A stretch of 64,000 bases of DNA from Mycobacterium sp. ITM-2016-00318 (GTDB taxonomy: Bacteria > Actinomycetota > Actinomycetes > Mycobacteriales > Mycobacteriaceae): the NCBI RefSeq assembly GCF_002968285.2, contig NZ_CP134400.1, forward strand, positions 868,001 through 932,000, in the 5' to 3' direction. Positions 37,879-46,256 of this stretch are shown piece after piece. The position numbers and the translations under genes were made by a program. The notes under the pieces were generated by a model, which was not told the origin of the DNA, ran no database searches, and worked only from the letters and a program-made list of their open reading frames with translations. The number at the start of each line of letters is the position of its first letter. Positions within the stretch are counted from its first letter, which is position 1.

Positions 37879-38298
37879 TCAGGCGTTGATCGCGTGCTTC
37901 TCCTCGCTGCTGGCGACCTTGATACGGCGCGGCTTGGCCTTCTCGGCCACCGGGATGGCCAACCGCAATACGCCGCCGGTGTAGCTGGCCTGGATCTGAT
38001 CGGTGTCGAGGGTCTCGCCAAGGAACAACTGGCGGCTGAAAACTCCGCGCGGCCGCTCGGCAGAGACCATTTCCCGGTCGGAATCCAGGTCAGGTCGCGT
38101 GGCGTGCACGGTGAGCACATTGCGCTCGACGTCGAGGTTCAGCGATTCCTCGTCGACGCCGGGCAGGTCGAACTCCACGATGAACTTGTCGCCTTCACGC
38201 CAGGCATCCATCGGCATCACGGCTGGCCGCGCGGCGGTGCCGAGCACCTGCTGGGCGAGGCGATCAAAGTCACGGAACGGATCGGAACGCATCAACAT
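37879..38298 (-). CDS. Small heat shock protein, Hsp20/alpha-crystallin family
   Basis: 139 residues. ATP-independent holdase that binds unfolding proteins. A short N-terminal arm ([20 protein letters not shown]) is followed by the alpha-crystallin domain from [20 protein letters not shown] to the hallmark [18 protein letters not shown], which contains the IPV (IxV) motif. The ATG at 38298 is preceded by GGAGGGAAG. A promoter and overlapping inverted repeat lie at 38358-38386. Confidence 0.9.
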   Translation of the reverse strand: MLMRSDPFRDFDRLAQQVLGTAARPAVMPMDAWREGDKFIVEFDLPGVDEESLNLDVERNVLTVHATRPDLDSDREMVSAERPRGVFSRQLFLGETLDTDQIQASYTGGVLRLAIPVAEKAKPRRIKVASSEEKHAINA

Positions 38299-38357
38299 GA
38301 TCTTCCCTCCTAACCCATAATGGCTGTGTAGCAATCTGTGTCGACTGCCATAGATTT

Positions 38358-38386
38358 CTTATAGCACAAACCGGAGATCTGTGCAA
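38358..38386 (-). promoter_or_regulatory. hsp20 promoter with overlapping inverted-repeat operator
   Basis: Reading the minus strand, TTGCAC (38386-38381) and TATAAG (38363-38358) are separated by exactly 17 bases, a near-consensus housekeeping promoter about 55 bases before the hsp20 ATG. An inverted repeat TTGCACA-N11-TGTGCTA spans the -35 and reaches into the -10, so a bound dimer would block polymerase. The divergent MerR/HspR-like gene 40 bases away is the likely source of the binder. The repeat is neither a classical CIRCE nor a HAIR site. Confidence 0.6.
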
Positions 38387-38424
38387 GGATGATCCGGCCA
38401 TATCGATGAGGAATCGGGGAGTCA

Positions 38425-38778
38425 TTGTCGAGCGATTCAGAGCCGCGGTCCGCGCGTGGCGTGTACGGCATCTCGGTGGCCGCGGAGCTGAGCGGACTCG
38501 ATCCTCAGACACTGCGGCTCTATGAGCGGCGCGGACTGCTCACCCCTGCGCGCACGGACGGTGGCACCCGCCGGTACAGCGAAGAGGATCTCGATCGTCT
38601 GCGGCAGATCAGCGACCTCGTCGCGCAGGGCATCAACATCGCCGGGGTAGCCGAGATCCTCCACCTGCAACGACGCAACAGTGAACTCGAGTCAGACAAC
38701 AGCCGTCTGGAATCTGAAAACGCCAGACTGCGGTCCGAAGAGCCGGCCACCACAGGGAAGCGGACGGGAAAGCGATAG
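38425..38778 (+). CDS. MerR-family regulator, HspR-like
   Basis: 117 residues. An N-terminal MerR winged helix (YGISVAAELSGLDPQTLRLYE, RRGLLTPARTDGGTRRYSEED) is followed by a helix and a short coiled coil (LQRRNSELESDNSRLESENARL). The motif LSGLDPQTLRLYERRGL is typical of HspR, the repressor of heat-shock operons. The TTG at 38425 after GGGGAG is used; GTG 38461 is possible. It is divergent from hsp20, which it probably controls through the operator between them, and it may repress itself. Confidence 0.75.
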   Translation: MSSDSEPRSARGVYGISVAAELSGLDPQTLRLYERRGLLTPARTDGGTRRYSEEDLDRLRQISDLVAQGINIAGVAEILHLQRRNSELESDNSRLESENARLRSEEPATTGKRTGKR

Positions 38779-38975
38779 CTCACCGGCCGACCGCGTGGCG
38801 GCCCACGTCCACCTAAAACAGCGACAGCTGCCGGGTGTCCCCGTCGCCGAACTTCTGCGGAACCGGCCGCTGTCGCACACGCACCGGCCACCAGAACCAG
38901 CGTCCGAGCAAGTCAGCATCGACGGAGTCACCCCGTTTTGACGGGCTCGGGCCTGCAACTCCGTGCAATTAGCGC

Positions 38976-41591
38976 TCAAGCCCGCTTCATCGTCAGTAAC
39001 GCGGCGAGTTCTTCGCGGCTCGCCGTACCGGTCTTCGCCATTGCCCGATAAATGTGTCCCTCGACGGTGCGCGTCGAAAGGGTAAGCCGTTCGGCCACAT
39101 CGCGACTCGACATGCCCTGGCTGATCAACAACACGATCTCGCGTTCCCGGTCGGTTATCGGAATCGGCTCTCGTGCCTGCCTCAGCGTCGGCGTATCGGC
39201 CCCGCATTGATCCGCCAACGACTCCGCCCGCGCCGCGCATCCCAGCGCCGAACCGCGTAGCTCGCCCCGGCGATATGCCACTGCCGCGTGCGCCGCGGCA
39301 TCCACGGCCGCCACGCCGTCGCGCAGCTGCTCGAAACCCTCTGACGCCGTGGCCAACTCGGCACCGTCGCAGTGGTGCAATGCGTTCGCGAACCGCAGCA
39401 CGGCACCGATGCGCGACCCCTCAACAGTCCCTTCGAGCTCCTGGAGCCGCATCACGCAAGACCGGTCTCCGAACTGTGCCGCCATCTGCAGGCACACCAC
39501 CTCGGCCGCGAATCGGCCATTCACTGCGGCCATGTCGGCCGCCGCCCTCGACATCGCGACGGCCTCGCTGACCGCGCCCTGCCCCGCCGTCACCCACGCC
39601 GCAGCCACGCTCTTCTCGTAGTCCAGCCTTCGGAACGGTCGCCGCACCGATTCGAGCTCCTCGAGCACGGCCTGCGCCTCGCGCCATCGGCCACGCATCG
39701 CCAGCGCCGTCGCCCGAGGAATGCCGTACCGGTACCCCCACCCTTGTGCATGGCCCGTCGCGCTCAGCGCACCCGCCGCCTGCTCCAACAACTCGCACGC
39801 CTCGACCAGTCGGCCCGAACCAAGCGCTGCTCGACCCGCAATCGCCGGACCGAGCAGATGCGCCGTCCCCGGAAGGTCCGCCGCCTGGCCTCGCGCCCAC
39901 TCCGCCACCTCGACCGCCTCGCTTACGCGTCCCGCCAGTAGCAGCGCGGTCACATGCGAGTCCGCGATGTTGAATCGCATATGCGGAGCATCCGAACATC
40001 GCACCGCGATCTCGTAGCCCGCCTCCGCCGCGGTCACCGCGTCCGACGTCCGTCCCGCGTCGGCGTACATCGTCGCCAAAGCCCACGCCGTCTCGGCGCC
40101 GACGACCGGCGGTAACTCGTCGAGCACCAAGTCCTCGAGCACCCCCAGCGCCTCACCCGGCCGGTCGACCGCGAACAGATAAACCCCGCGGACGGCTTCG
40201 ATGCTCGCCTGCGCCGGCCCCATTCCCACTCGGGCAGCGCCCGCAGTGATCACCGCTTCAGCGCGACCCGGCTCCGCGAGCGCCCACAGCAGGTTGCTCG
40301 CCCTCAGATAGGTAAGCCGCGCGTGCTCCTCATCGGACAACTCCGCGATCGGGACGTCGGCCAGTACCTCCTCGGCCGCCTCGCCCAAGCCCTGCCAGGA
40401 CAACGCATGTCCGCGGACGAACATCGCCTCGGCTCCGCCGTCTGCGCGCCCCGCCGCCTTCGCCAACCGGTCGGCGAGAGCCAGATCGCCCATCGCTATC
40501 GCGGCCCGGGCCGCGCTGAGAAGCAGGTCGACGTCTGGATCGAGGTTCGAGTCAAGGCTCAGCGCACCGCGTCGAACCAGCACCCGCACGTCGTCTCGGG
40601 TGTCTGCCGTCGCCAATTCTTCGGCCAGTTCACCGCGCAGCCGCCGCAACCGCGTCTGCGCCGCCGTCCTCCGTCGCACCTCGCCGTACACCGGATGCGC
40701 CAACCACACCTCGACACGATCGTCGACATCGCCGAGCCTGATCAGCCCCCGCAGATCGGCCTGCTCGACCGCCTCGGTGGATGCGATGCGATGGAGCATC
40801 GCCAGCTCGACCGGCTCACCGACCGCGAGCGCATCAACGGCGTCGGCCACCGCGACCGGCAGGTCACCGATGCGGGATTCCACCAACTCGACGAGACCCG
40901 GCGGCACGACGGGCTCGCCGCTCCACTGCCAGTAGCCGCTGCTGTTCACCAGCCGCTCGTCGGCGACCGCCTGCTCGACGATGTGCCGCAGATACAACGT
41001 GTTGCCGCGGGTCAGCTTCCACAGGCTGCTCACCGTCCCGGGATCGACCGGCCCGGCCAACGTGGCCGACAGCAGCTCCGACGTGGACTCGCCCGACAGC
41101 GCCTGCAAATCGACGCGGTCGAACTGTCCGAGATGCAAAAGCTCATGTACCCCAACAGGAATCGGCACATCGTCACGCTCGGTCAACAGCACCTTGGCCA
41201 CACCCCGCTGAACGATCTGCTGGAGCACGAACATCGACAGATCATCGAGCAGGTGCGGATCGTCGACACCGACGATGACAGGCGCCGCCGACGCCGCCGC
41301 CGTCAGCGACTCGATCACCTCACACACCAGGTGCAGGCTGTCGCCGCCTGACAATCCCGCCCACGACGCCAACGCGCCGAGCGGCAGATTCCGACCGCAC
41401 GACGTGCCGAACACCCATCGCACCTCGCTGCCGGACGACGCAGCTGCGTTCAATGCCTCGCGCGCGACCCGGCTCTTGCCGACCCCTGACGGACCACAGA
41501 TCACGGCCCCGGACGTGTTCGGGTCCGAGAGCGCGGCGTCGACGACCCGCATCTCCCTGGACCGCCCAACCAACGGCCACGCCAACCGCAT
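38976..41591 (-). CDS. Large ATPase-LuxR family transcriptional regulator
   Basis: 871 residues. An N-terminal AAA/STAND-type ATPase has Walker A CGPSGVGKS (near residue 35) and Walker B PVIVGVDDPHLLDD. A long TPR-like helical middle and a C-terminal LuxR helix-turn-helix (ITDREREIVLLISQGMSSRDV, LSTRTVEGHIYRAMAKTG) complete it. Proteins of this type act as ligand-triggered activators. The ATG at 41591 places the P-loop domain at the very N-terminus. It is divergent from the glnX-pknG operon, with ~175 bases between, so control of that operon is possible but not shown. Confidence 0.85.
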   Translation of the reverse strand: MRLAWPLVGRSREMRVVDAALSDPNTSGAVICGPSGVGKSRVAREALNAAASSGSEVRWVFGTSCGRNLPLGALASWAGLSGGDSLHLVCEVIESLTAAASAAPVIVGVDDPHLLDDLSMFVLQQIVQRGVAKVLLTERDDVPIPVGVHELLHLGQFDRVDLQALSGESTSELLSATLAGPVDPGTVSSLWKLTRGNTLYLRHIVEQAVADERLVNSSGYWQWSGEPVVPPGLVELVESRIGDLPVAVADAVDALAVGEPVELAMLHRIASTEAVEQADLRGLIRLGDVDDRVEVWLAHPVYGEVRRRTAAQTRLRRLRGELAEELATADTRDDVRVLVRRGALSLDSNLDPDVDLLLSAARAAIAMGDLALADRLAKAAGRADGGAEAMFVRGHALSWQGLGEAAEEVLADVPIAELSDEEHARLTYLRASNLLWALAEPGRAEAVITAGAARVGMGPAQASIEAVRGVYLFAVDRPGEALGVLEDLVLDELPPVVGAETAWALATMYADAGRTSDAVTAAEAGYEIAVRCSDAPHMRFNIADSHVTALLLAGRVSEAVEVAEWARGQAADLPGTAHLLGPAIAGRAALGSGRLVEACELLEQAAGALSATGHAQGWGYRYGIPRATALAMRGRWREAQAVLEELESVRRPFRRLDYEKSVAAAWVTAGQGAVSEAVAMSRAAADMAAVNGRFAAEVVCLQMAAQFGDRSCVMRLQELEGTVEGSRIGAVLRFANALHHCDGAELATASEGFEQLRDGVAAVDAAAHAAVAYRRGELRGSALGCAARAESLADQCGADTPTLRQAREPIPITDREREIVLLISQGMSSRDVAERLTLSTRTVEGHIYRAMAKTGTASREELAALLTMKRA

Positions 41592-41765
41592 GTGTTCAGC
41601 CTAAAAGACCAGGTGAACGCCGCGCGGCTGAACGAAGGACCTGATAAGTACCCGATGTCGCCGGATGACCCGAATTTGAGTAGTCGTCTACTCATCCCGG
41701 CACCGGACACGGGGGCGAATATCGACGTAACTGCTACGTCAATTGCATCCATGGGGGAGACGAAG

Positions 41766-41825
41766 ATGAGCAATCATGGGTTTGCTCCTCAAGTCACCGG
41801 GGCGAAGCGGGTGGGCATGTGGTGA
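41766..41825 (+). CDS. Possible 19-residue leader peptide before glnX
   Basis: ATG 41766 follows a strong ribosome site (GGGGGAG, six bases before) and encodes MSNHGFAPQVTGAKRVGMW, ending TGA at 41825, which overlaps the GTG of the next gene by seven bases. The glnX GTG has no good ribosome site of its own within the overlap, so translation of the short frame may deliver ribosomes to it. It has no obvious run of regulatory codons. Alternatively this is a decayed start of another gene. Confidence 0.4.
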   Translation: MSNHGFAPQVTGAKRVGMW

Positions 41826-43093
41826 TCGCAACGGGCTCTCCTCTCGCGCTGGACGCGCGCGCATCCCGCGCGTGGCTCCGACGTTTCGCCCGCACGACGC
41901 CAGGCGTGGTCGTCGTGATCGCCGTCGTCGTCGCAGCGTCCTGCATCCTCGCCGGCGTCCTCTCCGCCGCCGCGCTCAACGGGCGGATCGCCGAGCAGAA
42001 GGCCGTTCTGGACCGATCCGAGCCGTTCGCCTACGCGGCCCAGAATCTCTACGCCGCATCGTCTGCGGCCGACGCGGCGGCGGCCACGGCGTTTCTCTCC
42101 GGCGGCGACCAGACACCCTTGATGCGCGCGCGATATCAACAGGCGCTCGCCGCGGCCGCGTCCGCGCTGGCCGACGCGACCGCGGGGGCGCCCGACGCCG
42201 ACACCCGCAGAGAACTCGCCCAGGTGTCGGCGAACCTCGCCACCTACGCCGGGCTCGTCGAGGCGGCGCGCGCCAACAACGTGCAGGGCTTGCCGATTGG
42301 ATCGGCCTATCTGCGCGAGGCCTCGTCGTGGATGCAGAACAATCTGCTGCCCGGCGCCGAGAAGATCTACGCCGCCGACCTCGCCCGCGTCGACGACGCG
42401 CAGCGCCGCGTCGGATCGCTGCCGAAGGCCGGTCTCGCGCTGCTCGCGTGCGCCCTGGCGGCGACCGCCGTCGGCTCGGCGATCATGTTCCGGCGCACCA
42501 ACAGACGCTTCAACCTCGGACTCCTCGTCGCAGCGGTCCTCGGCGTCCTCGTGTTTGTCGCGATCATCGGGTCCGTCCGCCTCGCCGCCGCCGACATCGA
42601 ACGCGGCCGCATCGAGGGCACCGCGAGGTTCGGTCAACTCGCCGAAGCCCGCATCCTCGCCCAGCAGGCCCGCACCGACGAGACCCTGCAACTCATCACC
42701 CGCGGCGACATCACCGCCAGCGAGAAGTCGTTCGACGGGCACATCGACGACCTCGTCGCGCGAATCGGGTCCAGCTCACCGGCGGCGACCGAGGCCGTCG
42801 AGATGTGGGTAGCCAGCCACCGCAGGCAGGTCGACGCCTATCGCGCCGGCGACTACCAGGAAGCGGTCGCGCAGGCGCTCGGCACTGACACAGGCGCATC
42901 CGGCGCTCAGTTCGCCGCCGTCGAGGCGAGCCTGCGCGACGCGATCGAGCAGTCCCGCGCCACCATGCGCGGCTACGTCGCCGACGCGGGGCGCTACCTG
43001 GCGTGGACTCCGACGGCGACGCTCGCGTTGATGACGCTGGCGGCGGCGGCCGCGGTCGTCGGACTGTGGCCCCGGCTGCGGGAGTTTCTGTGA
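41819..43093 (+). CDS. glnX: GlnX-like four-helix membrane sensor protein
   Basis: 424 residues. Membrane segments are near 30-52 (VVVVIAVVVAASCILAGVLSAA), 202-222 (AGLALLACALAATAVGSAIMF), 237-257 (LLVAAVLGVLVFVAIIGSV) and at the C-terminus (TATLALMTLAAAAAVVGLW). Two Ala-rich extracytoplasmic helical domains lie between. In M. tuberculosis GlnX (Rv0412c) joins the binding protein GlnH to kinase PknG in amino-acid sensing; the gene order here is the same. The symbol is by analogy, since sequence identity cannot be measured here. It starts GTG in overlap with the leader frame and overlaps glnH by four bases (GTGA). Confidence 0.72.
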   Translation: MVIATGSPLALDARASRAWLRRFARTTPGVVVVIAVVVAASCILAGVLSAAALNGRIAEQKAVLDRSEPFAYAAQNLYAASSAADAAAATAFLSGGDQTPLMRARYQQALAAAASALADATAGAPDADTRRELAQVSANLATYAGLVEAARANNVQGLPIGSAYLREASSWMQNNLLPGAEKIYAADLARVDDAQRRVGSLPKAGLALLACALAATAVGSAIMFRRTNRRFNLGLLVAAVLGVLVFVAIIGSVRLAAADIERGRIEGTARFGQLAEARILAQQARTDETLQLITRGDITASEKSFDGHIDDLVARIGSSSPAATEAVEMWVASHRRQVDAYRAGDYQEAVAQALGTDTGASGAQFAAVEASLRDAIEQSRATMRGYVADAGRYLAWTPTATLALMTLAAAAAVVGLWPRLREFL

Positions 43094-44058
43094 ACACGCG
43101 CGCCGTGGCAGTTGTGGTCGCAGTCGTCGCGGCGCTGGCCGGATGCGGGGCGTCGCCGACGCCGCCTGCATCGGTGACGGTCGCGCCCGCACCGGTGAGA
43201 CCGGCAGGCGCGCAGGAGATCACCGTCGCGCCGAAGCCGGAGAAAGCCGACTGCGGCGATCGCGAAGCGAGCCTCAGCCCTGGCGCGCAACCGGCGCCGG
43301 GCGCCATGCCCGCCGGGTCGACGATGGCGTCGATCCAGGAGCGCGGACGGCTCATCGTCGGCGTCGACCAGAACACGTTCATGTTCGGCTACCGCGACCC
43401 GTCGTCGGGTCAGCTCGAGGGCTTCGACATCGACCTCGCCCGCGAGATCGCGGACCGCATCTTCGGCGACCCGAACCGCATCGAGCTTCAGGTGGTCGAA
43501 GCCAACCAGCGAGAGGCCGCGCTGAAATCCGGTCAGGTCGACCTCATCGTCCGGACCTTCTCGATCACCTGCGAACGCAGAGCGGAGGTCGACTTCTCCA
43601 CCACCTACTTCTATGCATACCAGAGGATCCTCACCCGCGAGGGCTCGCGAATCCGTTCTGCCGCCGACCTTGCCGGTAAGCGGGTGTGTTCCGTGTCGGG
43701 CACGACATCGCTGAACCGGGTCTTCGAGCTGAATCCGAGGCCGACTCTGATCGGTGTCACTAGCTGGACCGACTGTCTGTTGATGATGCAGCAGGGCCAG
43801 GTCGACGCGATCAGCACCGACGACGTCGTGCTCAAAGGCCTTGCGCGGCAGGATCCGGCTGTCGACGTGGTCGGCGACAGCCTCGGCGTCGAGCCTTACG
43901 GCGTCGGGGTGCGAAAAGGCAACGACGATCTGGTTCGATTCGTCAACGGTGTCCTCGAGGACGTTCGGAAAGACGGCACCTGGGAGCGGCTCTATGACCG
44001 GTGGCTGCGAAGCCTCGGGCCTTCGCCGGGTCCGCCGTCGCCGAGGTACCGGGACTGA
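43090..44058 (+). CDS. glnH: GlnH-like extracytoplasmic amino-acid-binding lipoprotein
   Basis: 322 residues. A lipoprotein signal with lipobox LAGC (Cys19) is followed by a Pro-rich linker and a type 3 solute-binding fold: SIQERGRLIVGVDQNTFMFG, GFDIDLAREIADRIFG, VDLIVRTFSIT, FSTTYFYAYQRIL and LAGKRVCSVSGTTS. Several Cys (CGDRE, ITCER, RVCSV, DCLLM) may form disulfides. No ABC permease or ATPase is nearby, so it serves as a sensor rather than a transporter part. The M. tuberculosis counterpart binds aspartate and glutamate; the ligand here is inferred. Confidence 0.82.
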   Translation: MNTRAVAVVVAVVAALAGCGASPTPPASVTVAPAPVRPAGAQEITVAPKPEKADCGDREASLSPGAQPAPGAMPAGSTMASIQERGRLIVGVDQNTFMFGYRDPSSGQLEGFDIDLAREIADRIFGDPNRIELQVVEANQREAALKSGQVDLIVRTFSITCERRAEVDFSTTYFYAYQRILTREGSRIRSAADLAGKRVCSVSGTTSLNRVFELNPRPTLIGVTSWTDCLLMMQQGQVDAISTDDVVLKGLARQDPAVDVVGDSLGVEPYGVGVRKGNDDLVRFVNGVLEDVRKDGTWERLYDRWLRSLGPSPGPPSPRYRD

Positions 44059-44060
44059 CC

Positions 44061-46256
44061 ATGACGTGCGCTGAACTCGATTGCGGGGGGACGGTCGTCG
44101 ACGGCTATTGCGACGTCTGCGGCACGGCACCCGCCGCGAAACCGCAGTCGAAGGTGTTGACCGCGACAGCACCCATGGCGTCGACGCCCCGGTCTCGCGG
44201 GTCTGCCCGAACCGGGTCGTCGAAGTCGGTAGGCACGCGCGGACGCCTCGGCGCTGGCGTCGTTGACATACCGCCGGTGCCGAGAGGCAATCCGGCGAAG
44301 GCGATCCTGACCGATCCGCAGGTTCCCGAGAACCAGCGCTTCTGCGGCAACTCCGAGTGCGGCCAACCCGTCGGGCGCGCCCGCGGCGACAGTCCAGGTC
44401 GTGCAGAGGGCTATTGCAAGGCGTGCGGCACCGCGTACTTCTTCGTGCCGAAACTTTCTCGCGGTGACCTGGTCGGCGGACAGTACGAGGTGCGCGGCGC
44501 CATCGCGCACGGCGGCCTCGGGTGGATCTATCTGGCGATCGACCGCAACGTGCACAACCGTTGGGTCGTGCTCAAGGGCTTGGTGAATTCGGCCGACGCT
44601 GACGCCATGGCCACCGCGGAAGCCGAAGCGCTCGCCCTGGCCGAGGTCGAACATCCCAACATCGTCCGCATCCACAACTTCGTCGAGCACAAGGATGCCG
44701 CAGGCACGGCGATGGGCTACATCGTCATGGAGTATGTCGGTGGCACGTCGCTGAAACAGATCCGCAAGGCGGCGGGCGGCCCCCTCTCACCCGCACAGGC
44801 GGTCGCCTACATCGTCGAGATCGCTCCGGCACTGGGCTACCTTCACGAGGAGGGCCTCGCCTACTGTGACTTCAAGCCCGACAACGTGATGCAGAGCGAC
44901 GAACAGCTCAAGCTGATCGACCTCGGCGCCACCGTCGCCATGGACGACCCCGATGCCGTCATTTACGGCACTCGCGGCTATCAGGCGCCCGAGATCTCGC
45001 GGACCGGACCGACCGTGGCCACCGACGTCTACACCGTCGGCCGCACGCTCGCTGTCCTCGTCATGGACGTTCCCCAGACGAACGGCCGCTTCGTCGAGCA
45101 GCTACCGGGGCCCGATGCGGTGCCGGTGTTTGCGCAGCACGAGTCGTTGTACCGCGCCATCCGCCGCGCCACCGACCCCGAACCCGCGAAGCGCTTTCCG
45201 TCCATGGGGGAGCTGGCCGACCAGTTGACCGGCGTCCTGCACGAGATCGCCGCCGCCGACAGGGGGCACCCGCAGCCGCGGCTGTCCACCCACTTCAGCC
45301 CGCAGCGCGCCATCTACGGGGTGGGCCGCGACGTGCCGCTGACGGTGTCTTCGGTGATCGCGGCGCTCGGTGTGCCCAGGGTCGACCCGAACGACCCCGG
45401 CGCCGCGCTGCTCGCGACGACGAGCGGCACCCCGCCCGGTCTGCTCGAGCAGACGCTCCACCATGCCGTCGGCGAGTCGAGCCAGCGCACCAACTCAGTC
45501 GAGGTGCTGCTGCGACTCGTCCGTGCATCGCTGGAACTCGGTGTCGCCGAGGATGCCCGCGCACGGCTTGGCCAGCTCGAATCCGTCATACCAGGAGACT
45601 GGCGGTTGACCTGGTACCGCGGTCAGTGCGCACTGTTGGACGGCGACTTCGACGCCGCAGCAGCCGATTTCGACGCGGTGCTCGATATGTTGCCCGGCGA
45701 GCTCGATCCGAAGCTCGCCGTGGCGGCAACCGCGGAGCTTCGCGGCGCGCATGCCGATGCGACCCGCTACTACGAGATGGTGTGGCGAACCAACCACACG
45801 TTCTACAGTGCGGCGTTCGGGCTGGCGCGGGAGCGTGCCCGTGCGGGGAACCGAGTGGGCGCGATCGAGACGCTCGATCAGATCACCCCCGCGTCGACGC
45901 ATTACACGGCCGCCGGTACGGCGGGGATCGAGATCCTGCTCGACGGTCGAGCCGCGGGCGAACTCGACGATGCGGCACTACTCGACGCGGGCAAGCGCGC
46001 ATCGTCGTTGACGATCGAGTCGGCTGCCAAGCGGGAGACGCTGCGACTTCAGGTCCTCAGCGCGGCGCTGGATTGGCTGCACGCCGGGAACACGCCGACG
46101 ACGCCGCTGCTGCTCGGCTGCGACTTCGACGAGCATGGCATCCGGGTCGGGATGGAGCAGTGCTATCGCGCGCTGTCGCGTGAGACGACCGACGTGTGGG
46201 CCCGAATCAACCTGGTGGAAAAGGCCAATGCGGTCCGGCCGAGGACCAGACTATGA
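44061..46256 (+). CDS. pknG: PknG-like serine/threonine protein kinase with zinc ribbons
   Basis: 731 residues. N-terminal zinc ribbon CAELDCGG…CDVCG (residues 3-20), then a rubredoxin-like pair FCGNSECG and YCKACG (about 93-123). The kinase domain runs from GQYEVRGAIAHGGLGWIYLA, with VVLKGLV (ATP Lys), FKPDNVM in the catalytic loop and LIDLGA (metal loop, DLG as in PknG, near 285). A TPR domain follows from about 400. In mycobacteria PknG phosphorylates the FHA protein GarA to control glutamate metabolism. The extra N-terminal ribbon is unlike the M. tuberculosis protein as I recall it, and the neighbours below are additional, so this is probably a paralogue of the core pknG. Confidence 0.85.
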   Translation: MTCAELDCGGTVVDGYCDVCGTAPAAKPQSKVLTATAPMASTPRSRGSARTGSSKSVGTRGRLGAGVVDIPPVPRGNPAKAILTDPQVPENQRFCGNSECGQPVGRARGDSPGRAEGYCKACGTAYFFVPKLSRGDLVGGQYEVRGAIAHGGLGWIYLAIDRNVHNRWVVLKGLVNSADADAMATAEAEALALAEVEHPNIVRIHNFVEHKDAAGTAMGYIVMEYVGGTSLKQIRKAAGGPLSPAQAVAYIVEIAPALGYLHEEGLAYCDFKPDNVMQSDEQLKLIDLGATVAMDDPDAVIYGTRGYQAPEISRTGPTVATDVYTVGRTLAVLVMDVPQTNGRFVEQLPGPDAVPVFAQHESLYRAIRRATDPEPAKRFPSMGELADQLTGVLHEIAAADRGHPQPRLSTHFSPQRAIYGVGRDVPLTVSSVIAALGVPRVDPNDPGAALLATTSGTPPGLLEQTLHHAVGESSQRTNSVEVLLRLVRASLELGVAEDARARLGQLESVIPGDWRLTWYRGQCALLDGDFDAAAADFDAVLDMLPGELDPKLAVAATAELRGAHADATRYYEMVWRTNHTFYSAAFGLARERARAGNRVGAIETLDQITPASTHYTAAGTAGIEILLDGRAAGELDDAALLDAGKRASSLTIESAAKRETLRLQVLSAALDWLHAGNTPTTPLLLGCDFDEHGIRVGMEQCYRALSRETTDVWARINLVEKANAVRPRTRL

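Noticed and set aside
40323..41351. 342-codon plus-strand frame opposite the LuxR-type regulator gene
   Set aside because: Shadow composition and no ribosome site.
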